This document shows, piece after piece, positions 48,121-64,000 of a stretch of DNA of 64,000 nucleotides (position 1 is the first letter of the stretch; each line of letters starts with the position of its first letter). The DNA is from Cephalopachus bancanus. Lineage: Eukaryota > Chordata > Mammalia > Primates > Tarsiidae. The stretch lies in assembly GCA_027257055.1 (NCBI GenBank), contig JAPVLO010000122.1:2232001-2296000 (forward strand), given 5' to 3'. Under the pieces are notes generated by a model. It saw nothing but the letters and a program-made list of their open reading frames with translations, was not told where the DNA came from and did no database searches. A program made the position numbers and the translations under genes.

Positions 48121-48882
48121 TACTTATTATGACTGCTGAAATGAGATTAAGCATAGCTAGTGAAAATCCACAGCTAATTCAGAATCCTTATTTGGGGCCA
48201 GGAAGTTGAATGTCTTCCCCAGGAAAAAAAAAAATCTTAGCATACATTTTTGTAAGACATAAACTGTTAGAATTTTATCTTCTTTTGTGCCCGAGTTCCT
48301 CTGATAGAAGTTACAAATAATGAGTATCTAAAAGAGAAGGCAAGAAAAAAAAGAAGCAAGGTGGCTGGATGATCCATAACTCAATACTTTAATCAGTGTT
48401 TGAGTAATTAGATTATCATTAACAAATAAAAGACACATAAAGCTTACCAGTTGAATGTGAGATGTCCTTTCCGAAACTGTTCTGTGTGTAGAACCCAAAT
48501 TGCAAATCTAAGCAATTCTGTATTTGGAGGTAAATGACATAGCCCTTTCATCTAAGAAAAATAAAAACTTTCTTTTTAGAAACAACATTACTATCCATTG
48601 GCAGTAGTGGGAAACTGCCAAGGGTCGGGGGTGAAATTGGCAGTTGAGGGAAACTGCCAGGGGAGGGAGGGGCACACCTCATCATGTACTTGCATAATGA
48701 ACATTTGTATACCTAACCCTGAATTGTACCCCACATCTTTAAAATTAAAAAAATGAAATAAAAAGCAATAGTGTTACTATCTTATAAAATAGTATGTATT
48801 ATATATTAAAGGCTATTTAGTCTAAATTCATTTTTAGGGCTTAATTTGTTTTTTTCATATTCTATTTCTATACAAATATGTC
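48121..48882. other. Intron 4, nothing firmly recognised
   Basis: A sequence with GGGAAACTGCCAAGGG repeated as GGGAAACTGCCAGGGG (48610-48665), then CTAACCCTGAATTGTACCCC and an A-rich end, resembles the 3' end of an unassigned retroposon. Confidence 0.35.
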
Positions 48883-48894
48883 AGTATTCCTTTA

Positions 48895-49188
48895 TTATTA
48901 TTTTTTTTTTGAGTTAGAGTCTCACTCTGTCGCCCAGACGGGAGTGCAGTGGCCGCTCCCGGCCACCGCAGCCTCCACCTGCTGGGCTCCGGCGATCCTT
49001 CCGCCTCAGCCTTCCAAGTAGCTGGAATTACAGGCGCGCGCTGCCATGCCCAGCTAATTTTTTGATTTATTGTAGAGATGAGGTCTCACCAAGTTGCCCA
49101 GGCGGGTCTTGAACCTGCAGGCTCAGGCAATCCACTCACCTCAGCCTCCCAAGGCGTGGGATTACAGGCTGAGCCACCGAGCCCGGCT
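48895..49188 (-). mobile_element. Alu, full-length, antisense
   Basis: Target duplication AGTATTCCTTTA at 48883-48894 and 49189-49200. Confidence 0.97.
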
Positions 49189-49200
49189 AGTATTCCTTTA

Positions 49201-53097
<3,897 letters not shown>

Positions 53098-53111
53098 CAA
53101 ATTTTATTCTT

Positions 53112-53422
53112 TTTTTATTTTATTATTTTTTTATTTTTTATTTTTTTTGAGTTGGAGTCTCACTCTGTCGCCCAGACTGGAGTGCAGTGGCCACTGCCGG
53201 CCACCGCAGCCTCGACCTGCTGGGCTCCGGCGATCCTTCTGCCTCAGCCTTCCAAGTAGCTGGAATTACAGGCATGCGCTACCACGCCCGGCTGATTTTT
53301 TGATTTATTGTAGAGATGAGGTCTCGCTGCCCAGGCGGGTCTCGAACCCGCGGGCTCAGGCAATTCACTCACCTCAGCCTCCCAAAGGCGCGGGATTACA
53401 GGCTGAGCCACTGAGCCCGGCT
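53112..53422 (-). mobile_element. Young-subfamily Alu, antisense
   Basis: Target duplication CAAATTTTATTCTT at 53098-53111 and 53423-53436. T/A-rich tail; deleted CTCGCTGCCCAGG form. Hairpins intact. Confidence 0.97.
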
Positions 53423-53436
53423 CAAATTTTATTCTT

Positions 53437-54647
53437 AGAATACTAGATTACTTCATATGTACTTAAAATTTCCATTTAAATCTTTGATTATGCTTTTTTC
53501 TTTTTAAGTTTTTATTTCATGTGTACAAAACACATTAAAAATTGTTATGGCCCACATTTGGGACCTTAGAGAAAATTGAATTTTATAATATACTAATTTT
53601 ATTACACTTTGTTGTGCCACTTTGTTGTGCAGGATTTAGATATCGTTACTAAACAGAATTTAAAAGTATGCTTATATGAGAAAAAAGTTACTATGTTACT
53701 AGTGGTATATATATTTCAGATATCCTCCTTGATATTCTGGAAGTTGCAGCCATTTCTTTATTGGATATCCTTTTAAGACAGCTTCATAACTGAGATCTTC
53801 TTTGGGAGTTTGAAACTATACTTTATTTGGTTTAAAATTTAGACATCCAATATAATAACCAATAAAAGATACCCCAGATAACTATTGAAAGATATTTTCA
53901 TTTTGATCCATTTTCTTCAGCTGCAACTTTCTTCTTGCATTTGTCAAAAAAGAATGTTTCCCTCTATTTAAAGCAGAAATGACTTTAGTTGTTTATGGTA
54001 TTCAGAAGATCTGTTGCTTTAGTCTAGGTGTAGAATATCTGGACCTTCGTTTGTCTATATATGAATCAAGGACAATATCGACCATGCAGAGATTAAAGAT
54101 TTAAAAGTTTTAAATATTTCATTTTAAAGTCCAAATTGTCATTGTGATTCTCAGTTTTTGCCAAAGATAAGAAGTACAAAAAAAAGACTTTCAATAGAAA
54201 CCTGTTTTTCAGTCTTAAAGCTAGAGTGTCCTAATAGTGAAGGGAACTAAATGTGATCTGAGTGAGATTTATATATCTGACTCTTCAAAAACTCCAGAAC
54301 CATACCCCTGTTAAAAGCAGTTCCTATAACCAACCTTATTCAGCAGTCTATTCCTATCCTCTTACTCTATAATTTCCCACACATTTGTCCTAAGAATCAA
54401 AATTATTTGCCTTATTAAAGTGAAAAATAAATATCCTGAATGATTCAGAAATATCTTTTGGTTTTGCTATCTTCTAATTCTGTTGTTGAGATAAATTCAA
54501 TTCATTGTTCATCTAAAATTTCTTGAATAAAACAGGGATTTAAATTACAATGTTAGATGCAAATGACTTTAATTCTTAATTAATTTTTGAAAACAGTATG
54601 GTTTGTTGGTGTAGTTAAAATGTATTGTTTATATTGACTTAATTTAG
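53437..54647. other. Intron before exon 6, nothing recognised
   Basis: AT-rich intronic sequence without clear repeats. Confidence 0.4.
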
Positions 54648-54763
54648 ACGAGGACCTATTAAACTTGGAATGGCTAAAATTACACAAGTTGATTTTCCTC
54701 CTCGAGAAATTGTCACATATACAAAGGAAACTCAGACTCCAGTTATGGCTCAACCAAAAGAAG
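54648..54763 (+). CDS. DYNC1I2: DYNC1I2 exon 6: light-chain binding segments, residues 132-170
   Basis: The acceptor is GACTTAATTTAG and the donor is AAAGAAG|GTGAGT. The 116 nt encode [20 protein letters not shown] followed by [18 protein letters not shown], and leave one G for an Asp codon. Two motifs are visible. [13 protein letters not shown] corresponds to the Tctex-type light-chain (DYNLT) site, and KETQTP is the LC8 (DYNLL) TQT motif. Light chains bind here as dimers and pair two intermediate chains. The next exon should begin with the Asp/Glu run; it is not in this window. Confidence 0.97.
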
Positions 54764-55551
54764 GTGAGTATTCTTATGTGATTGTCATTGAACCCCCCCC
54801 TTGTTAAATAAGTAGATTTTTTCCTTCCTTTCATTTTTGTTTTAGTTCTTTTTTGCTTTTGATTTTTGGCATGTTTTCTTAGGGAAATATCACAAAGTGA
54901 ATGCTGTATGGTTTTTGTATTTATGTTTGTGTTTTCACATTTTTAAACTTTTCCTTTTAGAAGTTAACATTTTAGGATGTATGTATGGCTTTTAATTTTG
55001 TTGACATAAATTTAAGTCTTTCGGTCTTTATTTTGTCATTGATAAGTGCTGCTTTTAGAAATAGAAAAACTTAAGAGTGTTCAGTTTTTGTCATTGAGTA
55101 TAATTATTTTCCCCAAAACAGAATGCATCTCACAGTAAACTAAGTCGTGTAAATTGTGTTCTGTAGAGCATAAGTATTGTGATATTATTCATGATAATTT
55201 TTAACTAGTTCTTAAACTTCCTTTTTTATGATGTTTAGGGGCACTGTTGATTATTATCCTTTAATCTATGTGTAATCTGGGGAAGTATGTATAGACATAT
55301 TGAATGTGCAGTCCCTTAGTTCTTAAACAAACAAGAATGAGTTACAAATAGCTAATTATTCAAGCATGAATCATATTGTCAAGTACTATGATAGTTCTTG
55401 TTTTTCCCCAATGAGATTAATGAATTTAGGACATACATAAAAGAGGTTTACATGAGATCCCTAATACAAGTACACAATCTCATACCTGAAAACTTTGGGG
55501 CCATGTATGTACTAGAATTCAGAATTTTTCAGATTTTAAAAAAGTAATTAC
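54764..55551. other. Intron after exon 6, nothing recognised
   Basis: A CCCCCCCC run near 54792 and no other feature. Confidence 0.4.
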
Positions 55552-55869
55552 AGACCAGGAACGGTAGCTCACGCCTATAATCCCAGCTTTTTGAGAGGCC
55601 AAAGTAGGAGGCCTGCTTGAGCCCAGAAGTTTGAGACCAGCCTAGGCAACATAGGGACACTCGTCTCCACAAAAAAAAAAAAAAAAAAAAATCAAAAAAT
55701 TAGCCCAGTGTGGTGGCATGCATCTGTAGTCCTAGCACTCGGGAGGCTAGGACTTTGGAGGATCACCTGAGCCCAGAAGGTCAAGTCTTTGGTGAGCCAT
55801 AATCACGCCACTCCACGCCATGCCACTACACTCTGGGTAACAGAGTAAAACCCTAACTCAAAAAAAAAC
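55552..55869 (+). mobile_element. Old Alu (AluJ-like), sense
   Basis: GGTAGCTCACGCCTATAATC head, A20 mid-linker, diverged right arm. Confidence 0.9.
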
Positions 55870-56523
55870 TAATTATGTATATGTATCATATGTTAACACT
55901 CCAGCAGCATCTTGGGCACTAATATTTTGGCAGCAAAAGATAGAAACATTCTAAGTGAGATAAATAATTATAATATAAATAACTTTACCTCTGGTCATGT
56001 CAGAGTTTACCACCAAATGAGTCATGTATTTTAGAGCTGTTAACAATTTTGAAATAGAGACCTTATCAAATGTTTAAATTAGTTTATTTTTAATATTTTA
56101 GTTAAATTACTATTTTTATCTATTAAGGAGAAACAAAAGTAATACTCATTGCAGGAAGCCAAAACATCACAGATAAGCAAAAGAAGGGGGGATATCTGCA
56201 ATCTCTAGTTATTACCAAAGAAAATCTTTAAATTTTTGTATTTTATATGCCTCAAAAGAAAAATTATTGTAATTATTTACGATCTTTTGATTTAATGGTA
56301 GCTCATCACAGATACTTTGAACAACTCTCCTTTTGCTGCCCTGTGAGGGTCAAAATGAAATAAATATATTAAGCTTTTTCTTTCACCTTTTCCTAAAAGG
56401 AGTTGACATTATCCATACATATAATTACACTTTGAGAGTAACATTTTTGCCATGTTTTTTCATTTGATGTTGTAAATATTCATTTCTAAGCATATCTTTT
56501 TTCATTTCTGGTGTTGCATTGGT
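55870..56523. other. Intron, nothing recognised
   Basis: AT-rich, no features seen. Confidence 0.4.
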
Positions 56524-56534
56524 TGATAAGATAG

Positions 56535-56830
56535 GTTTGGGGTTTTTTTTGAGTTGGAGTCTCACTTTGTTGCCCAGGCTGGAGTGCAGTGGCAGGCTCA
56601 CAGCCACCGCAGCCTCGACCTGCTGGGTTTAGATGATCCTTCTGCCTCCGCCTTCCAAGTAGCCGGAACTACAGGCACGTGCGACCATGTACGGCTAACT
56701 TTTTGATTTATTGTAGAGACGAGGTCTCACCAAGTTGTCCAGGTGGGTCTCGAACCCGCAGGCTCAGGCAATCCACTCACCTCGGCCTCCCAAAGTGCTG
56801 GGATTACAGGCTGAGCCACCGAACCCGGCC
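56535..56830 (-). mobile_element. Alu, full-length, antisense
   Basis: Target duplication TGATAAGATAG at 56524-56534 and 56831-56841. Long CCAAGTTGTCC form. Confidence 0.96.
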
Positions 56831-57429
56831 TGATAAGATAGTTTTTGTACTTTCATACTTCGGTTTGTTTGCCAAATTTTCCATCAGCATAAGCAATGTT
56901 TCTTCTTCATTGCTGTTATGTATGTCTTGAACAGTGCCTGGCATGTAGTAAGTACTCAGTAAATATTTGGTGAAGGTATTAATTTCTTTTACCTTCTCAG
57001 GAAGATGATTTTGCCTTCTTGGGATGTTCATTTTCATGCTTTTTACCTATAAGCAACTATTGGGAAAAAAGTGTATTTTCTGATGTTAATGCTACAGTAC
57101 AATTATTGATGAAATTGTATGGTAAGATATGATTAGTCTCTCAGATTCTGGTTTTAATATGACTATACCATATTCTGGTAATGATTTTCTCTTAGATCCA
57201 GAATGAAACTAATATTATAGATTCTCCTTTATAGCCTTAAATTTCCATGATGACGTACCACATAGATACAAATGTGTGCTATTTTGTTTCTCTGTATCCT
57301 TCTGAATGCTGTGAACAAAATTGAACCTGGCAGCATCTTTTAAATACATTATTTTGGCTATTTATTTGTAATAGCTTTCCAAACTTCTTGTTTAAATTGA
57401 TGACTAAAACTGTAACAGCCAAAAGTGGC

Positions 57430-57610
57430 CACTTATATATCAGGCATAGGATGGGGCACTTTGCATTCTCTTTAATGCTGTCACCAAAACCCTGAAAGTA
57501 AGTACTGGTCCTATTTACATAAAGAAGCTAAAGCCAAAAGAAGTAGTTTGCCAGGGATCACAAAGCTAGTAGATTGTAAACTGAGTCTGACTGATTCTAA
57601 GGTATGCTTT
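57430..57610 (+). repeat. MIR SINE fragment
   Basis: CCTGAAAGTAAGTACTGGTCC, then GAAGCTAAAGCCAAAAG and GGGATCACAAAGCTAGTAG follow the MIR core order (pairs with the AGGTCACACAGCTAGTAA core). Confidence 0.75.
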
Positions 57611-57747
57611 CTCTCTCATGCTGCCCCTGAAGCAGCAACTCACATGCTTTGGTGATAGTAACCTACAGTAAGTAGTTCAATTTCTGTTACAGTTCAGGAC
57701 AGGCACAAATGTATAAGTGACACAATATCTTCCCTTTTCTTACTATG

Positions 57748-58064
57748 TTTTATTTATTTATTCATTTATTTTATTTATTTATTTTTTTGAGTTGGAGTCT
57801 CACTCTGTCACCTAGACTGGAGAGCAGTGGCTGCTCCCGGCCACCGCAACTTCGACTTGCTGGGCTCCGGCGATCCTTTCGCCTCAGCTGTCCAAGTAGC
57901 TGGAACTACAGGCGCGCACTACCACACCCGGCTCATTTTGATTTATTGTAGAGATGAGGTCTCACCAAGTTGCCCAGGCGGGTCTTGAACCCGCGGGCTC
58001 AGGCAATCCACTCACCTCAGCCTGCCAAAGGCGCGGGATTACAGGCTGAGCCACCGAGCCTGGC
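57748..58064 (-). mobile_element. Alu, full-length, antisense
   Basis: TTTA-repeat tail, GAGCCTGGC end and TTATTTATTTATT on both sides. GCGGGTCTTGAACCCGC keeps the B-box stem. Confidence 0.95.
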
Positions 58065-59300
58065 TTATTTATTTATTTTTTAATGTTAACCATGACACAC
58101 TAAAATTGGTAGACCTGTAGTTTGAAAAACACTTCATTAAAGGATAGCATGTTTTGATTAGCTTATTTATTGGTGGATCTGTCTCAGGGTAATATAATTT
58201 TTAATGATTATCTCAGAGTAAGCACCTTTGATCTTCTGTGGTATTGAATAGAATTTTTCTTATCTTCACTGATACAAAGTCAAAGTGGCAAGATGGGTGA
58301 ACTGAATCCAGTTTCTAATGGATATGTTCACATCAACACTACTACCTTTTAAATTTCCCTGTGTAGACTAGATTTAGATGTTAATTTTATAAAGGCCTGT
58401 GTTTATTCATTCAATCTAACAAGATTCATGGATTCTACAGGTTTATTAAGTATATGAAGGCACTAGAGTATTCTTTCTTTGGATTTGTTGTCCTTTTGAG
58501 GACATAAGTGAAAGAGAATCAAGAAATGCCTCCTGATACTATAGAGCTGTCCCTAGTATTGTTCTAACTATTTACAAAAGTGAGATAATTTCTATGTCAT
58601 TACAATTATTTTCATGTCTGGGGCTCTTATATTCTTTTCCCAATTTGTGGAAGTCTTAGAAAGAGGGGAAAAGAAAAACCTTGAAGTTAAGATTTTATAA
58701 TGAAAAACACTTATGCTTAACTGTTCTTATACTTACCCATTGCTTTAATACAGTATTTCTCAAACTTAGCCTGCTTAGTTCCCATTTAAGAATTTCGCAA
58801 CAAATTCCAAAACTCACCATGAGGCAGAATTGGTGAAATCACAATTGGAGTGTAACAGACAGTAAATTAAACTTGGATAGGCAGTATAAGCAGTGCTGAA
58901 GTTATGTGAGTTACCAAATTGAAGGTAAAAATTGGTCTTAGATTTAACTCTTATCTTTCTTTTATGTTTTCTTTAAAACGGCCAAACCCATTCTTTTATA
59001 AAACAGTTTTTATTCTACCTTGTTTTTCTTTTTCCGCATTCTAACCATCTTCTTGCTTTCAAGTTTATACATTGGTAGTACTGTTTCTGAACTGAGGTGC
59101 TTTGCTGTCTTAAAGCACCTACTGTGAATGAAATTGACTGGAACCACGTGACCTCAGTCAATTTTCTTCTCCGCAGGTAAAAAGCTTCTCTTGGCAGGAG
59201 CGTGGTACCCACAGATAACTCCTGGAAAAGTTACTTTCTTCCTTTACCTTTTAAAAGTTTTAACTCTTTTGAAAATGACATTATTTTTTCTCATCTCTTC
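58065..59300. other. Intron, nothing recognised
   Basis: Unique-looking, AT-rich. No exon recognised. Confidence 0.4.
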
Positions 59301-59314
59301 AGTATGGGTTTGTT

Positions 59315-59465
59315 GTTGGAGCAAGAAATCCTCAAGGTTATCTAATCTAATCAACTTGTTTACATCAGAGAAAACTGAGGTTCAGGGAAGTTAATTGATG
59401 AGCCTAAATCCACAGCATGAGAGAATATCAGGGCTAACACACAGAACCTGGCACTTGATTTCCAG
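59315..59465 (+). repeat. MIR-like SINE fragment
   Basis: ACATCAGAGAAAACTGAGGTTCAGGGAAGTTAATTG resembles the MIR core GAGGAAACTGAGGCACAGAG...GTTAAGTAACTTG. Confidence 0.65.
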
Positions 59466-59959
59466 TGAAGCATCATTTTTCATGTTTTCATTTCACTTTC
59501 TTCTCTGTGAAAGGGTTTGTAATTCTTGTTGGTATTTGTTTAGATATTTTTCCTCCGTAACTGTTGATTATTTATATGTGAATAGCTCTTAAATCTTTTA
59601 TTGCATGATCTTAACATTTAGAACCCACACTTCTCTAGTAGACCAAATTTTGGGCCTCTGGTTAATAATACCCATAGGTAAAATGGATTCTTTAAAAAAT
59701 TCTGGAATAAATAACACATTTAATAAATTACTTTAATCTCTCAGAGAACCTCTAAGAATATAAATGTAATTTGTTCTAAATCCTGATGGAAAGACTTTAA
59801 TCAGCATATCAGAAATCCTGGTCTCAGAAAAATGTGATATGTGATGAGATCACAGATAACATATCTATGCAAATGATCCTAATACTACCAAAATAAAATC
59901 TAAATTTTATATAAAAAAGACTATGGTCAGACAGTCATGTTATGTGTCCCCTAAGGAAT

Positions 59960-60045
59960 TGAGGGGCTGAGGTGGGAGGATTGCTTGTGCCTAGAAGGTC
60001 AAGGGCAGCCAGTGAGGTCTTGTCTCTTAAAAAGAAAAAAAAAAG
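59960..60045 (+). mobile_element. Short Alu-derived fragment
   Basis: GGCTGAGGTGGGAGGATTGC followed by GGTCAAGG and an A-rich end. An Alu right-arm remnant with internal deletion. Confidence 0.6.
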
Positions 60046-62550
60046 ACTAGAGAGACAATTCCATGTTAGAGTAAATGGTATAATCAAACTATTAATCATT
60101 TCTTGTTTTGCCCCTGAATAGCATTACATCTGTATTCAAAATACTTTCTGATTAAAAAATCAGCTATATATTTTTCCCTTTTTGGTAAGCCAAATTATCA
60201 AGGAAACACAAGTGACCTTGCATTTTATTCTAGATATTAAAGAAAAAAAAAAAGAAAAGGAATGGATTCCATAGATAAATTCATGAATCTTTGTCTCAAT
60301 GAAGATTCTCCTAAATATGCATTTTATTTTAAATAGTAAAATATAAGAAGATGCAATTACAGACAACTGGATTGAAATGTAGTGATTCAAAATGATGTTG
60401 ATCCAGAAAAGAAAGCATTATTTTGAAAATATTAAAGGAGTTTTAAACTAATGATTAAAGCATTTTCCTCTGATACTCTTAGAGATGTTTGTGAAAGTTT
60501 TTCATAAGTTGAATTTTTGTAGGTCAAATCATATATTTATATGCAGCAAATTTCCTGATTTTTAAAAACCGTCAGCTTTTTATGTTCTGTGTATAATCAA
60601 ACTACCTTGTAAGTTAGGAATTCTTCATAGGATATTACATTATCTTAAAATAGGGCACACCAGAATAATAAAACTACATATTGAATTTGTAGGTAACAAA
60701 TATATTTCCTAAACAATCATGCACTAATGTTGAGATTTGTTTTTTACTTCATGCTGAGAATTAATCATGATAAGTGACAGATTTATAAGTAGCAGTGTTT
60801 GCTTAGTAAGGATTTTCTAAGATCTTGCATATTGCCTTTTAAATGTCTTATAATATTTTAAAATAATTCAGAGCATACTTTGTGTCTTATTTTTAGCTTA
60901 TCTTAAATGTATATTAAATGTAAAATGTATCTTAAATGTAATATGACATACGTATGTGAAAACTTGCTCTGAAGACTCATTCCCTCAGTTAACAAAAGCC
61001 ACCCATTTCACAGATGATTTAACTTTGATTAACCTACTCCATTGTAACAGATTATTCTGACAACTGGAATTTCTAGGTGCAACTTAATTTATAGAATAGC
61101 TTTTCTTTCCATCTCACCAAAATACATCACAATTTTGATGTTAACTCAGTAAAAATTCAGTGGTTCATTAAACATGGTTTTAGCATTCATTGACAAGAGA
61201 TTTGTCATTTTAAAAGTAACTGCTACTTTTATGCACTCTTTACTGCTCAGTTTATAACCTTAGATTCCCTGTCAGAGAAGCATGGAGTTAACCACTTAGC
61301 ATATTATAATGAATATTCATCAATAAATTGATGTGACACTGCAGTCCCATTTTTCAGTCTTCCTGCTCTGTTACAGTCTTTTCCAATTTTAAATATAGCT
61401 CATCATGTAATAGGGACAAGCTTAGAAAATCTTTAAAACTAATTTTATGTTTTTGGGCATGTTAATTGCCCTTTAGGAATTATTGTATTAGTTCATAATA
61501 AGAATATGTATTTGTTTCAGAAGAACGTTCTGATGTTATTGATGTTAGACATTTTTGCCAAATATTTGGTATATATAGATAATTATATAAGATCAGCTGT
61601 ATAACAAAAATACCTTTTGCAGTTTTTAAGAACAGCATTATAATTTGTTTTTATGTTCCTTGAAATATATTTAGCTTAGTCATTTTTATGAAGCTTGTGT
61701 TTAAGTTCCAATTATAGTTTTAAATCCGTTTTAATCCATGTAGAAAGGAAGGGTGTGTTCCTTTCTACATTTATTCTAAAGTCCTGAAAGCATGTATTTA
61801 AATAGCTGATGCTCATCATCCGACTATAACTAAAATAATTCATATGGACAAATAGGCATGGCAAATGCTATATAGTAGACAGATATAGATCACTATCTGA
61901 CATACTTAATCTACATTTTAAATTTTTAAAGGAAAAGAGTGTCTATAAACAAGATCTTTTCTGTTAAATATGTAGATTATGAGGTCACTTAGCACTAAAG
62001 TACTGACCATAAGCATTATGACAGGAATTTGACACCTGTCATTGGAAATGGTACTTAGAAGCTGTATAATGCAACGAAGTTGAGGGAGGAGAATAAGATG
62101 TGGGTAGGAGGCTGTAATTTATAATTCACAATGCTCAAGAATGACCTGTCCAGGGTGACTCAAAATCTGTATCTTTGATTTTAGGATTTGCATACAGTAA
62201 ACCCTACTAGGAAACAATTGATTAGGATAACTGATAGTATTAGCAGAAAATGGAAAATATATATATTCTTACACTGAATTTTTAGTTGAAGTAAACGTTC
62301 TGTTACTCTAAAAAACATTTCTTAAGTTAGATATAATTAAATTATTTTATTACACTACACCTGCAGTGACTTTATGGAAGAATTTCATTCTAATGCTTGA
62401 GCACCACAGTATAGAATTGCTACCAGTTATACTGTTTTCAGATTAATAATTTGTTGTAGATGAGAATTCATCTAAAAAGGGTAGTGTCTTTCTGTTTCTC
62501 TATGTGATTATTTTGCCCAAAAAAGCTTTCATTTTTTTAAGTAGCACAAA
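60046..62550. other. Repeat-poor intron, nothing recognised
   Basis: 2.5 kb of very AT-rich sequence. No Alu, L1 or exon recognised. Confidence 0.45.
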
Positions 62551-62559
62551 AGCTGTAAT

Positions 62560-63470
62560 TGGCATGCTTTGTAAGGAAGTGTCGACGTGCAAGAGAGTGG
62601 CGATCACGAAGAATTCTTTTACGTGTTCTTTCCCCTTTGCACCACCGCCTCCCCAGCAGGGTCACTGAGATCACTAGCTTTTCTTGAAATGGCCATTTTC
62701 ACTGGCAGGTGCATTATACCCTGTATTTTCAGATTGTTTTTCCATTCTGAATGTTTGGCAGGTTGATTGCTCTGGCTGCATTGACGGAGAAAGGGCTGAC
62801 AAATGCGGTTGGGCTGGCTGAAAAGACAGTGATTACTGTTTTCCTTTGTGGCTGATTGAGGCCCTTGAAAGGAAAAATTTTAACCTTCACCATTTGGTTC
62901 AAAAGTATGAGCATATATTGAAATCATTCGTGCCATTTATCCTAGTTCTGTAAACTTGTCAGAACGTAAAAATCGCTCAATTTCAAGTAATGTAGGATTG
63001 GCATACGTCATTATCATTTTGATTAAGTTGGAGGTTGTATCATTGTGTACATTATACAGTGTCATTTCAAGCTTTCTTTCTGCAGGTACAGTTATATTTT
63101 TATTGCTTATACTATGGAGTTAGAAAGATTTTCATAGCTCTCCAAACCTAACACTGTGTGTGGCTTGGCAGCTGGTGTGGCCCACAAGCTGCATTTTGTT
63201 TGCAGGGTAAAGGCTTGTCTGTAGGCCTCCTGGAGTGCGGGTAATTGCACAGGCCTGCCATTGGGGAGAGACACAGGATTGGAAGCAGTCAAGCGGAAGA
63301 ATGTTATGCCATCCCATTGCCACCTTGTAACAGAAAGACGCAATCCCAGCAGTGCCATCTGGTTGTTGCTATCTAGTCAGCTGGTCTGGCTGCTGGGACC
63401 ATGACTTGGCAGCTGGTTCTCATCCTTGACCATTCTTTTGTGTACGTTGTATGTATGTGTGTTTCAGATA
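62560..63470. promoter_or_regulatory. Candidate intronic enhancer with E-box cluster
   Basis: GC- and CpG-richer than the surrounding intron, without repeats. CAGCTGGT occurs at 63169, 63378 and 63410, and CATCTGG at 63356, typical bHLH sites. No frame or splice pattern supports an exon. Function is inferred from composition and motif density. Confidence 0.4.
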
Positions 63471-64000
63471 ATTTTGAACATGGGTCAGGGAAAGGACTAT
63501 AACAAGTAAAGTCCCTTATTGTATAGGCTCTCATTACTTGAGATGCACTCCGCTGGTGATGCCTACTGCCTTTTCCTTGCAGACAAATAAACGTGTGCAG
63601 GCAGTAAAAGTAAATGTTTTTGTCATAAAAATCGATTCTAGTGTGTAGCAAAATAAAAGAGAGGCAGGGTTGTATGTTGTATAACATTTTTAAATAAATG
63701 TTTTTAAGTTACTTTCTGGTTGGAGATGTAAAAGATTTAGTAACAAAAAAGTCTTATAAACATTGTGTATTATCATAAACATTGTATATTATCCCAAAAT
63801 ATATTTTTATTCAAATTAAGAAAACATTATTTTAAGTGCTTATTGCCACATCATATAACAGTAGGTAATGAGACTTGCATTTAAAATGACAGGATAGAAA
63901 ATGTGGTCTTATAGCTATTATCTTCAAAATCTGCCTCTCAAATAGCAACCTGAGAGTTAATGTAAGCCATCTTTATGCTGTATGAAGACCCATTAGACAC
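63471..64000. other. Intron, nothing recognised up to the window end
   Basis: AT-rich sequence. The next DYNC1I2 exon, expected to start with an Asp/Glu run, is not seen. Confidence 0.45.

Noticed and set aside
63107..63687. Open frames on the minus strand in the enhancer-like block
   Set aside because: They overlap in different frames, lack splice sites and match no protein I know.
54764..64000. The next DYNC1I2 exon (acidic Asp/Glu stretch)
   Set aside because: Searched by eye for a purine-rich GATGAGGAA-type exon with AG/GT borders; none found, so it probably lies beyond the window.

Overview
The window is vertebrate nuclear DNA from a primate. It is AT-rich, dominated by interspersed repeats, and carries the 5' part of one intron-rich gene. 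About fifty dimeric 7SL-derived SINEs (Alu) are present, which points to a primate. They do not match human AluS/AluY, and I see no lemur-type Alu insert or galago/loris tRNA-Alu fusion SINE. Together with their young, lineage-specific look, this makes a tarsier (Carlito/Tarsius) my best guess. The species is an inference.

Positions 1-23,200 are intergenic. They hold Alu copies, a solo MLT1-like LTR end, an ERV1-like LTR remnant, L2 copies (one hosting a small Tigger-like DNA transposon), an L1-rich block (about 17.2-20.8 kb) and a 630-bp GGAA/GAAA microsatellite grown from an Alu tail. I found no gene there.

Positions 23,230-24,010 are a CpG island with three ZNF143/SBS-like motifs and no TATA box. 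This is the promoter of DYNC1I2, cytoplasmic dynein 1 intermediate chain 2. The gene runs on the + strand to the window end. Supported pieces are a non-coding first exon with two candidate donors (23486 or 23730), the start-codon exon (27453-27569), exon 3 (30869-30986), an 18-nt microexon (45649-45666), exon 4 (46714-46804), a 60-nt cassette exon (52099-52158) and exon 6 (54648-54763). Every junction has AG/GT borders and the reading frame is continuous. The pieces encode residues 1-170 of the longest isoform: the N-terminal dynactin/NudE-binding helix, the alternatively spliced serine-rich linker, and the Tctex and LC8 light-chain binding segments. The acidic linker and WD40 propeller lie beyond 64,000.

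The introns hold about thirty Alu copies, mostly antisense. Two intronic stretches, 49.2-53.1 kb and 58.1-64 kb, are nearly Alu-free. The second holds a GC- and CpG-richer segment with clustered E-boxes that looks like an enhancer candidate.

The most unusual signal is in the Alu family itself. Its A and B boxes resemble tRNA promoters more closely than those of human Alu. The B box sits in a perfect 5-bp stem / 7-nt loop that mimics a tRNA T-arm. The right arm carries a second strengthened hairpin. A co-segregating marker set, including a 5-nt deletion, defines a young subfamily.
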